A stretch of 14,982 nucleotides of DNA from CAWKAV01 sp963847735 (GTDB lineage: Bacteria > Desulfobacterota > Desulfuromonadia > Desulfuromonadales > BM103). How positions within the stretch are numbered: the stretch's first letter is position 1; every line of letters begins with the position of its first letter. Position numbers and translations under genes: made by a program. Under the pieces are notes generated by a model. It worked only from the letters and a program-made list of their open reading frames with translations. It was not told the DNA's origin and made no database searches. Of the stretch, positions 6,819 through 13,518 are shown in pieces. The stretch spans positions 1 to 14,982 of the forward strand of contig CAWKAV010000021.1 of the NCBI GenBank assembly GCA_963847735.1. The letters run 5' to 3'.

Positions 6819-8761
6819 ACCGAAGATCGACGCTATTCTTAATATTCGGGGCTGGATTGGTTCTCCTGACCCTGGTTGCCAGTTGTGCACCGCCCACTCC
6901 AGAGCCCGTCGCAACACGGCGCCGGACATGCGTCGAATGCCACCCGCAGATGGTTGCTGATTATCAAACGGGGGTTATCCATCAACCCGTCAGTGAATCG
7001 CAATGCGAAGCATGCCACATTGCTCACGGCATTGTTCCCAGGGTGTTGATGCGCGAGCAGGTCCCGCTGATTTGCCTGACTTGCCATGAGTCATTCCGCG
7101 ACGCAAATATTAAAGAAGTCGTCCATCAACCGGTGAGTGACGGTAAGTGTGGCTCCTGCCATAACCCTCACAACTCAGTCAATCCGGGGCTCCTGACAGC
7201 GACGCCAACCGAGACTTGCTACAGCTGTCACGAGAGTCAAGCCTTTACCAAACCGATCATTCACGCACCTCTGAATGATGGGTGCGGAGAGTGTCATGAC
7301 CCTCATTTTAATGACCAGCCAGGATTGTTGAGTATGACCTATGACGCGCTGTGTGCATCATGTCATGACATAGATGCTCCTGCGTTTGCCGCCGTCCATC
7401 AGAGCTATCCGGTGACAGAAAAATGCGTCGATTGCCATGACACACATAGCGCAGATAAGCCGGGCCTGCTCAAAGAATTTGTTCACGAACCGGTAAAAAG
7501 CAGTGACTGCAATGACTGTCATCAGCTTCAGGGCCGCACCATCACAGTGAAGTCTGCCGATGGGAACCTCTGTCTGACCTGCCATGAGGACCTGCCGGCC
7601 GCTGCCCAACACCAGGCGGTCAAAGATGGTGACTGCCGGGCATGTCATGCGGTCCATGCCAGCGATTTCGCCAATATGCTGGTTGAATCGCCGGATCGGG
7701 TATGTCTGAATTGTCACGACCAGGGCAAGAAACAAGCGGGCAGGAGGAGCATTCATACCCCAGTCGGTTCAGGAGAATGTCTCTCTTGCCATCAAGGGCA
7801 TTCCGCCCCGGAACGGGCCCTGCTCAAGCAAGATGCGCCGGCGCTTTGTTACACCTGTCACGAACAGAAACCCTTTGCCGATGTTCAGTACGCTCACGCT
7901 CCGGTTGAGCAAGGTCTTTGCCTTGACTGTCACGACGTGCACCAGTCTGGCCAGGTTAAGCTGCTGTCCGGGGCTGAGGCCAAGCTTTGCGGCAGTTGTC
8001 ACCAGCAGACCCGGGCTCTTCTGGGTCAGTTTAGTGTTCATAAGCCCTTTGCCAGGGGAGAGTGTTCCGGGTGCCACGACGCACATGGAGGCAATCAAGC
8101 CGCATTGCTCAAGATGACCACGGCGGAAGGGGCTCTCTGCCTTACTTGCCATCAAAAGATTGCGGACAGCCAAACCCAGGATAATGCCCATCAACCTTTT
8201 GCCGCCGGGGATTGCCTTACTTGTCACGGCGCGCACGCTGCCGAGCAAGGTGGTCTTATGAAGGGCCGTCCAGGCGAGGTCTGCCTGAGCTGCCATCAGG
8301 ACATTGCGGATGAGGTCGCCAGTTATAAGGTCCCTCACGAGCCCGTGGCCAAAAAGCAGTGCGCCACTTGCCATAGTGGCCATGTTTCGCCACACCTCGC
8401 CAACCTGAAGAAAGGGCAGCCAGCTCTTTGCCTTGGTTGCCATGCCGAAGTGGCCCAATTTTGGAGAGATGGTGCTGCTCATCAACCGGCCTTAGAGGAT
8501 TGCAGCAACTGCCATAACTCCCACGGGGGTGATAACCCTTCCATGCTGGTCGCTTCGCTTGGTCAAATTTGTGCGGAGTGCCACGCATTGGATACCACGG
8601 TCTTTGCCGATGCCCATCAAGGGATGAAGCTGCCTCCGTCCAGCTGTGTTACTTGCCATGATCCCCACGGCGGGCCGAAAAAGAACTTGCTTTACCCGGT
8701 GAGCCATGGCCCGTTTGCTCCCGGGAACTGTACCCCGTGCCATGAAGGGAGAGCGCAATGA
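6815..8761 (+). CDS. 26-heme c-type cytochrome lipoprotein (paired-CXXCH repeats)
   Basis: 648 residues. It starts in an ATGA overlap with the upstream gene and has GGAGG 6 bases before the ATG. The signal peptide ends in lipobox VASC, with the lipidated Cys at residue 24, so it is membrane-anchored in the periplasm or at the outer membrane. I count 26 CXXCH motifs, the first Cys of each at residues 39, 64, 87, 112, 135, 157, 180, 204, 232, 253, 274, 297, 322, 345, 369, 392, 417, 442, 467, 490, 516, 539, 563, 586, 611 and 639. Spacing is 21-28 residues throughout. Two-heme modules recur with the pattern VHxPVxxGxCxxCHxxH, then LL, then LCxxCH. The extra His residues (VHxP, CHxxH) are probable distal heme ligands. 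There is almost no sequence besides the heme repeats, so it should be an elongated electron wire. It is probably a periplasm-spanning or conduit cytochrome; no specific gene name is justified. Confidence 0.93.
   Translation: MNRRSTLFLIFGAGLVLLTLVASCAPPTPEPVATRRRTCVECHPQMVADYQTGVIHQPVSESQCEACHIAHGIVPRVLMREQVPLICLTCHESFRDANIKEVVHQPVSDGKCGSCHNPHNSVNPGLLTATPTETCYSCHESQAFTKPIIHAPLNDGCGECHDPHFNDQPGLLSMTYDALCASCHDIDAPAFAAVHQSYPVTEKCVDCHDTHSADKPGLLKEFVHEPVKSSDCNDCHQLQGRTITVKSADGNLCLTCHEDLPAAAQHQAVKDGDCRACHAVHASDFANMLVESPDRVCLNCHDQGKKQAGRRSIHTPVGSGECLSCHQGHSAPERALLKQDAPALCYTCHEQKPFADVQYAHAPVEQGLCLDCHDVHQSGQVKLLSGAEAKLCGSCHQQTRALLGQFSVHKPFARGECSGCHDAHGGNQAALLKMTTAEGALCLTCHQKIADSQTQDNAHQPFAAGDCLTCHGAHAAEQGGLMKGRPGEVCLSCHQDIADEVASYKVPHEPVAKKQCATCHSGHVSPHLANLKKGQPALCLGCHAEVAQFWRDGAAHQPALEDCSNCHNSHGGDNPSMLVASLGQICAECHALDTTVFADAHQGMKLPPSSCVTCHDPHGGPKKNLLYPVSHGPFAPGNCTPCHEGRAQ
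6929..8743 (+). repeat. Coding tandem array of two-heme modules, about 48 residues each
   Basis: Within the 26-heme gene a protein-level repeat of about 24 residues per heme, or about 48 per pair, runs from residue 39 to 643. The conserved skeleton is His-x-Pro-Val, Gly-x-Cys-x-x-Cys-His-x-x-His, Leu-Leu and Leu-Cys-x-x-Cys-His. At the DNA level the copies have diverged except for short blocks such as CATCAACC before the module and TGCCA/TGTCA at the heme sites, so the array is old rather than a recent expansion. Confidence 0.8.
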
Positions 8762-9948
8762 TGCCGCTGCCTCGTTTTCTGAAATATGTCCTTGTCTTGT
8801 CCGCAACACTGGTCTGTGTTTTGGCTAACCAGAAGACCTGCTTTGCAGCGATCGACTGTTTCTCCTGCCATGAGCGAACCGTTTTCCAAAAGAAGGTCAA
8901 GCATCAACCGGTGGATGACGGGGAATGCAGTAGCTGCCATAGCCCCCATGTTGCGAGATATAAAGGCCTGCTCCAGGATAAAGTGGCGACGCTATGCTAT
9001 TCCTGCCACGATGACGCAGAGCAAGAATTCAGCAAGGGTGTTGTCCACGAGCCGGTGCGCAGGGGGGAGTGCCTGGGCTGCCATGAACCACATTCCTCGA
9101 GTTATGCCGGGCTTCTTACTAACCGTTCTTCTGAACTTTGCTTCACTTGCCACGAAGGCTTACCCAAGGCCTTCAAATATAATCACGCTCCTTTCGCCAA
9201 GGGGCAGTGCGGGTCCTGCCATCAGGCCCATCAGTCCTCTCAGCCTAACCTTTTGGTCAAGGCGGCGGAGGCTCTCTGCTCGAGTTGCCATTCGCCTGCA
9301 TCAGTCCGCCAGAAACATCCCAACTATCCGGAGGAAGTGAAAAACTGCAGCTCGTGTCATAACCCGCATGGCAGTAATCGGCCGGGATTGATACGCAACG
9401 TTCTCCACGAGCCTTATGCGGATGGTTGTAAGGACTGCCACGCTGGCAAGGGGGAGCCGGTTGGTGTCGACAAGTGTTTCGCATGCCACCCGGACGTCAG
9501 TGAACAAATGGCCTCCTCGCATAACCACCTGGTGCGTTTCGGCGACAACACATGTACAGCCTGCCACTCACCTCACGCGGGTGATGATGCGCGCCTGCTG
9601 AGAGGCAAGGAGCGTTATGTCTGCGGCACCTGCCACAGTTCAACTTTCGAACGCTATGATGCAAACAAAACCAAGCATGCCATGACGGGCGCATGCAATG
9701 ATTGTCATGCCCCACACGGATCCAACCATCCTGCGATGGTAAAGGCACCTATCAATACGGTTTGCAGTGGATGTCATGTTCAACACGGCACATTCACTCA
9801 CCCGATTGGCGAAAATGTTTTTGATCCACGGACCGGACAGATGATGACCTGTGCCAGTTGCCACGCCAGCAAGGGGTCCGATTTCGCGTACCATACCAGG
9901 TTTAATGGTACGAAAGATTTGTGTGTTCAGTGCCATAGAGGGATTTAA
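8758..9948 (+). CDS. 16-heme exported c-type cytochrome (paired-CXXCH family)
   Basis: 396 residues. It starts in an ATGA overlap with the 26-heme gene and has GGGAG 6 bases upstream, so the two are translationally coupled. The signal peptide (RFLKYVLVLSATLVCVLA core) is probably cleaved near TCFA/AID around residue 30. There is no lipobox of normal form, so it is probably soluble in the periplasm or further exported. I count 16 CXXCH motifs, first Cys at residues 34, 57, 80, 105, 128, 151, 174, 197, 224, 240, 266, 289, 313, 336, 365 and 389. The first half repeats the same VHxPVxxGxCxxCHxxH module as its neighbour. The second half is looser, with SPHAG and APHGS heme contexts and a longer HGTFTHPIGENVFDPRTGQ segment before the last pair. 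It probably arose by duplication of the same module and exchanges electrons with the 26-heme lipoprotein. Cytochrome call certain; partner inferred. Confidence 0.93.
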   Translation: MMPLPRFLKYVLVLSATLVCVLANQKTCFAAIDCFSCHERTVFQKKVKHQPVDDGECSSCHSPHVARYKGLLQDKVATLCYSCHDDAEQEFSKGVVHEPVRRGECLGCHEPHSSSYAGLLTNRSSELCFTCHEGLPKAFKYNHAPFAKGQCGSCHQAHQSSQPNLLVKAAEALCSSCHSPASVRQKHPNYPEEVKNCSSCHNPHGSNRPGLIRNVLHEPYADGCKDCHAGKGEPVGVDKCFACHPDVSEQMASSHNHLVRFGDNTCTACHSPHAGDDARLLRGKERYVCGTCHSSTFERYDANKTKHAMTGACNDCHAPHGSNHPAMVKAPINTVCSGCHVQHGTFTHPIGENVFDPRTGQMMTCASCHASKGSDFAYHTRFNGTKDLCVQCHRGI

Positions 9949-10022
9949 GAGTGAAGAGGTCATCAAAAATGAGTGCAGATCTGTCGAGATGCAAAAATAA
10001 CTTGACCATTGGGGATAGAGAT

Positions 10023-10913
10023 ATGGGGCAGACAAAATTTTTGACACATGTATTTAGGTCGCTGCTGATCGTGACGTTAGTCTTGTTCTTCTCTGCCATT
10101 CAGGCACAGTCAGCGTGGCAATGGAAGATGAGCCTGAAGATTGATGAAGTGGGTGAGAGTATGTACATGCCCTCCGCCATAGGCTTTGACAAGGAGAGCC
10201 AGCGATACTACGTTGTCGATACCGGCCGCAATCGCTTGGTCTCGTTTGATCTCAACGGCAAGTTCCTTCGAGCGTTCACTGCAGACGATCGTCTGGAGGC
10301 GCCCTTTGATATGGTCCGCCTTGATAATGGGATCCTGTGGGTTGTGGAAAAGGGGCGCAACAGCTTGACACGCATCGATATTGGAGCCAAGGAAGTCAAG
10401 CCTTTTATTCTGCGTGATGGCGGCAGGCAAGTTTTCCCCGATCGCATATCCTTTGACGGGGGGAAACTCTACGTGCTGGATCGCTCCAGCGGCCAAGTGC
10501 TGCGATACAATGACGATCTCGTAGTGGAGCAGCGCTTTGGTTGTTCCACCTGCCTTGCCGGTCTGGCCGACTTCGTTATAGTCGAAGACGCTCTTTGGGC
10601 GCTCGAACCACGGGAAAAGCAGATCTTTCGCTTCAATGCTGACGGCACAATTGCGGAAAAGTTACAACTTGGTGACGAGATCGACTTTCCCGTTTCGCTT
10701 GCAGTTGAACCGTTCGGTTTTATCTATGTCCTCGATCGTCACCAAAGCAGCGTGTTTGTTTATAATGTCGGCGGCCATTTCATGTATCAGTTCCTTGGGC
10801 CAGGACAGGCCGAAGGGAAGGTCTATTTTGCCCGGCAGCTGCGTTTAGATCCCTGGGGCCACCTTTGCGTGGTTGACGAAGGAAACGGTCGCGTGGAGAT
10901 TTACGATCGCTAG
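10023..10913 (+). CDS. Exported NHL-repeat beta-propeller protein
   Basis: 296 residues from ATG 10023, which puts the signal peptide (KFLTHVFRSLLIVTLVLFFS, cleaved near AIQAQSA) at the usual distance and has GGGG/AGAG upstream. In-frame GTG 9951, right after the previous stop, and ATG 9969, with GAAGAGG 9 bases upstream, would add 24 or 18 polar residues. The mature part is about six blades of roughly 42 residues. Blade motifs are MPSAIGFDKESQRYYVVDTG, APFDMVRLDNGILWVVEKG, FPDRISFDGGKLYVLDRS, LADFVIVEDALWALEP, FPVSLAVEPFGFIYVLDRH and FARQLRLDPWGHLCVVDEGN. Such propellers bind proteins or ligands and are common beside multiheme cytochromes in these bacteria. An oddity is a CSTC pair (Cys174, Cys177) without the His needed for c-heme, so perhaps a disulfide or metal site. 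It lies between the 16-heme and 7-heme genes, so a scaffold or docking role is plausible. Confidence 0.85.
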   Translation: MGQTKFLTHVFRSLLIVTLVLFFSAIQAQSAWQWKMSLKIDEVGESMYMPSAIGFDKESQRYYVVDTGRNRLVSFDLNGKFLRAFTADDRLEAPFDMVRLDNGILWVVEKGRNSLTRIDIGAKEVKPFILRDGGRQVFPDRISFDGGKLYVLDRSSGQVLRYNDDLVVEQRFGCSTCLAGLADFVIVEDALWALEPREKQIFRFNADGTIAEKLQLGDEIDFPVSLAVEPFGFIYVLDRHQSSVFVYNVGGHFMYQFLGPGQAEGKVYFARQLRLDPWGHLCVVDEGNGRVEIYDR

Positions 10914-10916
10914 GAG
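10911..10916 (+). promoter_or_regulatory. Ribosome binding site that fixes the start at 10923
   Basis: TAGGAG contains the TAG stop codon of the NHL gene. It touches the ATG at 10917 with no spacing but lies an ideal 6 bases before the ATG at 10923, so 10923 is the better start. Termination of one gene and initiation of the next are therefore likely coupled. Confidence 0.6.
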
Positions 10917-10922
10917 ATGTCC

Positions 10923-12026
10923 ATGATGGATCAAAAGGGGTGGTTAATAATGAGCGTCCTGATGGGTATGCTGTCCCTCCCCTTATTGGGCCGTGCCGCG
11001 GTCACCGGGCCCTGTTCTGCGTGCCATACAATGCACAACAGCGAACTCGGTTCGGTGGTCGCGTTTACGCTGGACAGCTCTGGGGAAAAAGTTTTTCGTA
11101 ATGAGGCTTTTGCAAATCTGTTGAAAACAGATTGCCTCGGATGTCACAGCAACACCGGTTCCGAGACCATTGTCGATTTGGGGGGGGCACGGGTTCCTGT
11201 GGTTTTTAATATGGCTGAGCCAACCTATCCTGCCGATGGTTCTGCTACGGCAACACTGGCGGGCGGCAATTTCCACTGGCTCATGGCGAATGGTGATGCT
11301 TTTGGGCACAACGTCCATGGCATTGCCGCCGAAGACTACCGTTTTCCACCGACGCTCGCACCGGGCGGCGTTGATCGTACCGGTGATTGCAGCGACTGCC
11401 ACGGTACTCTGGCTTCCCCGGAGAGTGGCTGTACGGGTTGTCATGTGCCTCACCATCATGCTGGCGACTCGAGTGAGTTGGCCGATCGTGACCAGGGCTG
11501 GTATCGTTTCCTTGGTTCGGTTATGCAGCGCGACGACCAGGTAGGCCCGACCCCTGAGGGGGTCTTTGGGATCGAAGACCCCGACTGGGAACAAAATCCA
11601 CAGTTTTCCCAGCACAATGTTTATCAGGGTGACACAGGTCCCTACACCGGATACCTGGAAAGTGGCGCCATCAGTCAAAAGTGCACCGGCTGTCATGGTC
11701 TTTATCATAGTCAGTCAATCGCGGATTCGACCTGGATTCGACATCCTGTTGATGTGACGATCCCCAACGCCGGTGAATACCAGGGGATCTCTATCTACAA
11801 TCCCATGGTGCCGGTTGCGCGCCAGGACGTCGTCCTGGCGGACGCGGATTTCTCCACCGTAAATCTCGGTTCCGACCTTGTCTCCTGCATCTCTTGCCAT
11901 CGTCCCCATGGCTCTCCCTATCCGGCCATACTGCGTTGGGGATATCGCGACTGGCCGGGAGACGACTCTTACACCGGGCAGCCAGCAACCAACGGATGTG
12001 CTGTTTGTCATACGAGCAAGGATTGA
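10923..12026 (+). CDS. 7-heme secreted cytochrome related to OmcS-type nanowire cytochromes
   Basis: 367 residues from ATG 10923 (ATG 10917 adds two). The signal peptide (WLIMSVLMGMLSLPLLGRA) is cleaved around residue 25. Seven CXXCH motifs have their first Cys at residues 31, 71, 156, 170, 254, 322 and 359. The order of features parallels Geobacter sulfurreducens OmcS as I remember it: an N-terminal CxxCHTMHNS; a second heme; GGNFHWL and GHNVHGIAAEDY; APGG; a CxxCHG heme; YRFLG; a C-x-x-C-H followed by YHS; RHP; CISCHRPHGSPY; and a C-terminal CxxCHTSKD (CNKCHAKD in OmcS). In OmcS the His after the first CXXCH (CHTMH) ligates a heme of the neighbouring subunit, and the same His is here at residue 38. 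The fourth heme (CTGCHVPHHH) has no OmcS counterpart, giving seven instead of six. Unlike its neighbours it has long heme-free loops. It is a likely cell-surface cytochrome, possibly filament-forming; polymerisation is inference. Confidence 0.85.
   Translation: MMDQKGWLIMSVLMGMLSLPLLGRAAVTGPCSACHTMHNSELGSVVAFTLDSSGEKVFRNEAFANLLKTDCLGCHSNTGSETIVDLGGARVPVVFNMAEPTYPADGSATATLAGGNFHWLMANGDAFGHNVHGIAAEDYRFPPTLAPGGVDRTGDCSDCHGTLASPESGCTGCHVPHHHAGDSSELADRDQGWYRFLGSVMQRDDQVGPTPEGVFGIEDPDWEQNPQFSQHNVYQGDTGPYTGYLESGAISQKCTGCHGLYHSQSIADSTWIRHPVDVTIPNAGEYQGISIYNPMVPVARQDVVLADADFSTVNLGSDLVSCISCHRPHGSPYPAILRWGYRDWPGDDSYTGQPATNGCAVCHTSKD
11180..11187 (+). repeat. Run of eight G within the 7-heme gene
   Basis: An uninterrupted G8 tract spans the Leu-Gly-Gly-Ala codons at about residues 86-89 of the 7-heme cytochrome. 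Such runs are slippage-prone: gaining or losing one base would frameshift the protein after heme 2. It could be a phase-variation site, a sequencing error hotspot or nothing. Confidence 0.4.
11820..11840. repeat. Perfect 10-bp inverted repeat inside the 7-heme gene
   Basis: Arms CGCCAGGACG (11820-11829) and CGTCCTGGCG (11831-11840) are exact reverse complements separated by one T. It encodes Arg-Gln-Asp-Val-Val-Leu-Ala at about residues 300-306. As RNA it would form a stable hairpin with an 8-bp stem and 5-base loop. No T-run follows, so it is not a terminator. Confidence 0.6.
12018..12022 (+). promoter_or_regulatory. Ribosome binding site supporting the GTG start at 12031
   Basis: AAGGA, within the last codons of the 7-heme gene, lies 8 bases before GTG 12031. 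The next in-frame ATG (12052) has no comparable motif, so the GTG start is preferred. Confidence 0.5.
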
Positions 12027-12030
12027 GCCT

Positions 12031-13500
12031 GTGCGAAACATAAAACCCAACATGTCAGCAAAGATGCTTCTATGGCGGATCGCGGTTTGCCTGATAGGGA
12101 GTGTTCTCTTGTTGATGTTGGGTGGTTGCTTGCCCACTTATAAAGCGGAAACCGATTACATGGAGCCCCCCGAATTTTTCTCCAGCACTGACTCTTCTTG
12201 CCGATTGAACTTTTTTCTGGTTCTCAAAGAGAGTGAAGGGCCTGTGGTGCATATGACGGTTGAGGCCCTTGAAGTTCTCGCTGACGGCTTGTGGCTTCCG
12301 GTTGCCGATGGCCCACTGGAACTTGACGCGGCGGAGATTGGTACAGGCCAACGCCTCCTCGGCAGTGTAACCCTGCCGCCTGGAATCTATCAGCGTTTAC
12401 GCTTCACAGTGGCCAAGGGGACTCTCCCGCAGGTCAATGGCCTGAATGCCGTGATTACTTCTGGTCCATTTCAAGTTGAAGTGCCATTTACAGAGGCCCT
12501 CTTAGCAGAGAGCAATCAAAGTCTTTCAGTTTTGGTAACCTGGGACGTGCTGAACTCCCTGGACCAGAACGACAACCTAAGCCCGGCTTTGTCCGCGACC
12601 CCTGCTATCAGGCAGTTGCCGGTTAATCTTGTTTATGTTGCCTGTCCGGAGATCGACACGGTTTTTGTGGTGCGGACTGACAATAATTGGGTCGCGGATT
12701 CTTTTGGTGTTAAAGGTTCTCCTGCCTGGCTGGCCATTGATCCCGTTCAACCAGATCGAATGTTCGTCTATACCTCCCGGGACAGATCAGTCAAGATCGT
12801 CAGTCTTTCCTCGCATAGAGTTATAGATACTTTCGTCGTGCCCCTGAACGATGCGCCGACCTTCATGACGATAAGCTCCGATGGCCGGATCGCGTATCTG
12901 GTTGATGAACGTAGCAACTATGTGAGTAGCCTTGACCTCTCGACCGGTCGAAGCCTTGCCCGTGTCCGGTTCACATCCAGGCCCAGACATGCAATCTATA
13001 TTGAAGAGTTGGATTTGCTGGCAGTTTCTCTGGCGCTCTCGCAAAAAGTAGTCCTGCTGGATCCATCGAACCTAAGGGTTATGAAAACTCTGTCCACCGT
13101 CAGCGGACCCAATGGCCTTTTGTTTCTAGACAATCGACTATATATTGCAGAGGCAGGTGATCACAACGTTTCCGTGGTCGATTTGGCTAACCAGCGTGGT
13201 TACAAACGACTCGCTGTGGGCCTTGGCCCGCGTCGTCTGATTGCGACCGACAACAGGATTTATGTCAGCAATTATCAAAGCGGCTCATTATCGGTTTTGC
13301 TACCAGGCCAGTTGGGCGTCATTCAGGAAATTGGCGGCCTGGGACTGCCTCAGGAAATGGTTTATGACCAAATCCATCGTCGAATCTACATCACAGACGA
13401 AGACTCATCCTCCCTGGCAATTATCGACTCCAACTCTAATCTGCTCATCGGACGTGTCGCTCTGGGAGCCAAACCGAAGGGACTGGCTGTGATCCAATGA
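12031..13500 (+). CDS. Lipoprotein with DUF4382-like domain and YVTN-type beta-propeller
   Basis: 489 residues from GTG 12031, 4 bases after the 7-heme gene; ATG 12052 is an alternative that removes seven residues. The signal peptide ends in lipobox LGGC, with the lipidated Cys at residue 33. Residues about 55-195 are a beta-rich domain resembling DUF4382 (VHMTVEALEVLADGLWLPV, then VTLPPGIYQRLRFTV). Residues about 200-489 are roughly seven propeller blades of YVTN/surface-antigen type, with motifs SPAWLAIDPVQPDRMFVYTS, APTFMTISSDGRIAYLVDE, RPRHAIYIEELDLLAVSLA, GPNGLLFLDNRLYIAEAG, GPRRLIATDNRIYVSNYQ and LPQEMVYDQIHRRIYITDED. It has no heme motif. Sitting between two cytochrome genes with tight spacing, it probably belongs to the same surface complex as an anchor or docking protein. 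Architecture well supported; ligand and exact role unknown. Confidence 0.85.
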   Translation: MRNIKPNMSAKMLLWRIAVCLIGSVLLLMLGGCLPTYKAETDYMEPPEFFSSTDSSCRLNFFLVLKESEGPVVHMTVEALEVLADGLWLPVADGPLELDAAEIGTGQRLLGSVTLPPGIYQRLRFTVAKGTLPQVNGLNAVITSGPFQVEVPFTEALLAESNQSLSVLVTWDVLNSLDQNDNLSPALSATPAIRQLPVNLVYVACPEIDTVFVVRTDNNWVADSFGVKGSPAWLAIDPVQPDRMFVYTSRDRSVKIVSLSSHRVIDTFVVPLNDAPTFMTISSDGRIAYLVDERSNYVSSLDLSTGRSLARVRFTSRPRHAIYIEELDLLAVSLALSQKVVLLDPSNLRVMKTLSTVSGPNGLLFLDNRLYIAEAGDHNVSVVDLANQRGYKRLAVGLGPRRLIATDNRIYVSNYQSGSLSVLLPGQLGVIQEIGGLGLPQEMVYDQIHRRIYITDEDSSSLAIIDSNSNLLIGRVALGAKPKGLAVIQ

Positions 13501-13518
13501 TCAATTTTGCCTCACTCC

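Noticed and set aside
7769..8485. Long open frame of 238 codons on the minus strand opposite the 26-heme gene
   Set aside because: The repeated CXXCH codons and biased base use keep the antisense frame free of stops. It has no ribosome binding site or recognisable domain, and the sense frame is unmistakable.
6929..9948. CRISPR-like or recent DNA tandem repeat suggested by recurring TGCCA/CATCAACC blocks
   Set aside because: The periodicity is protein-coding: the copies diverge at DNA level and follow the heme-module reading frame.
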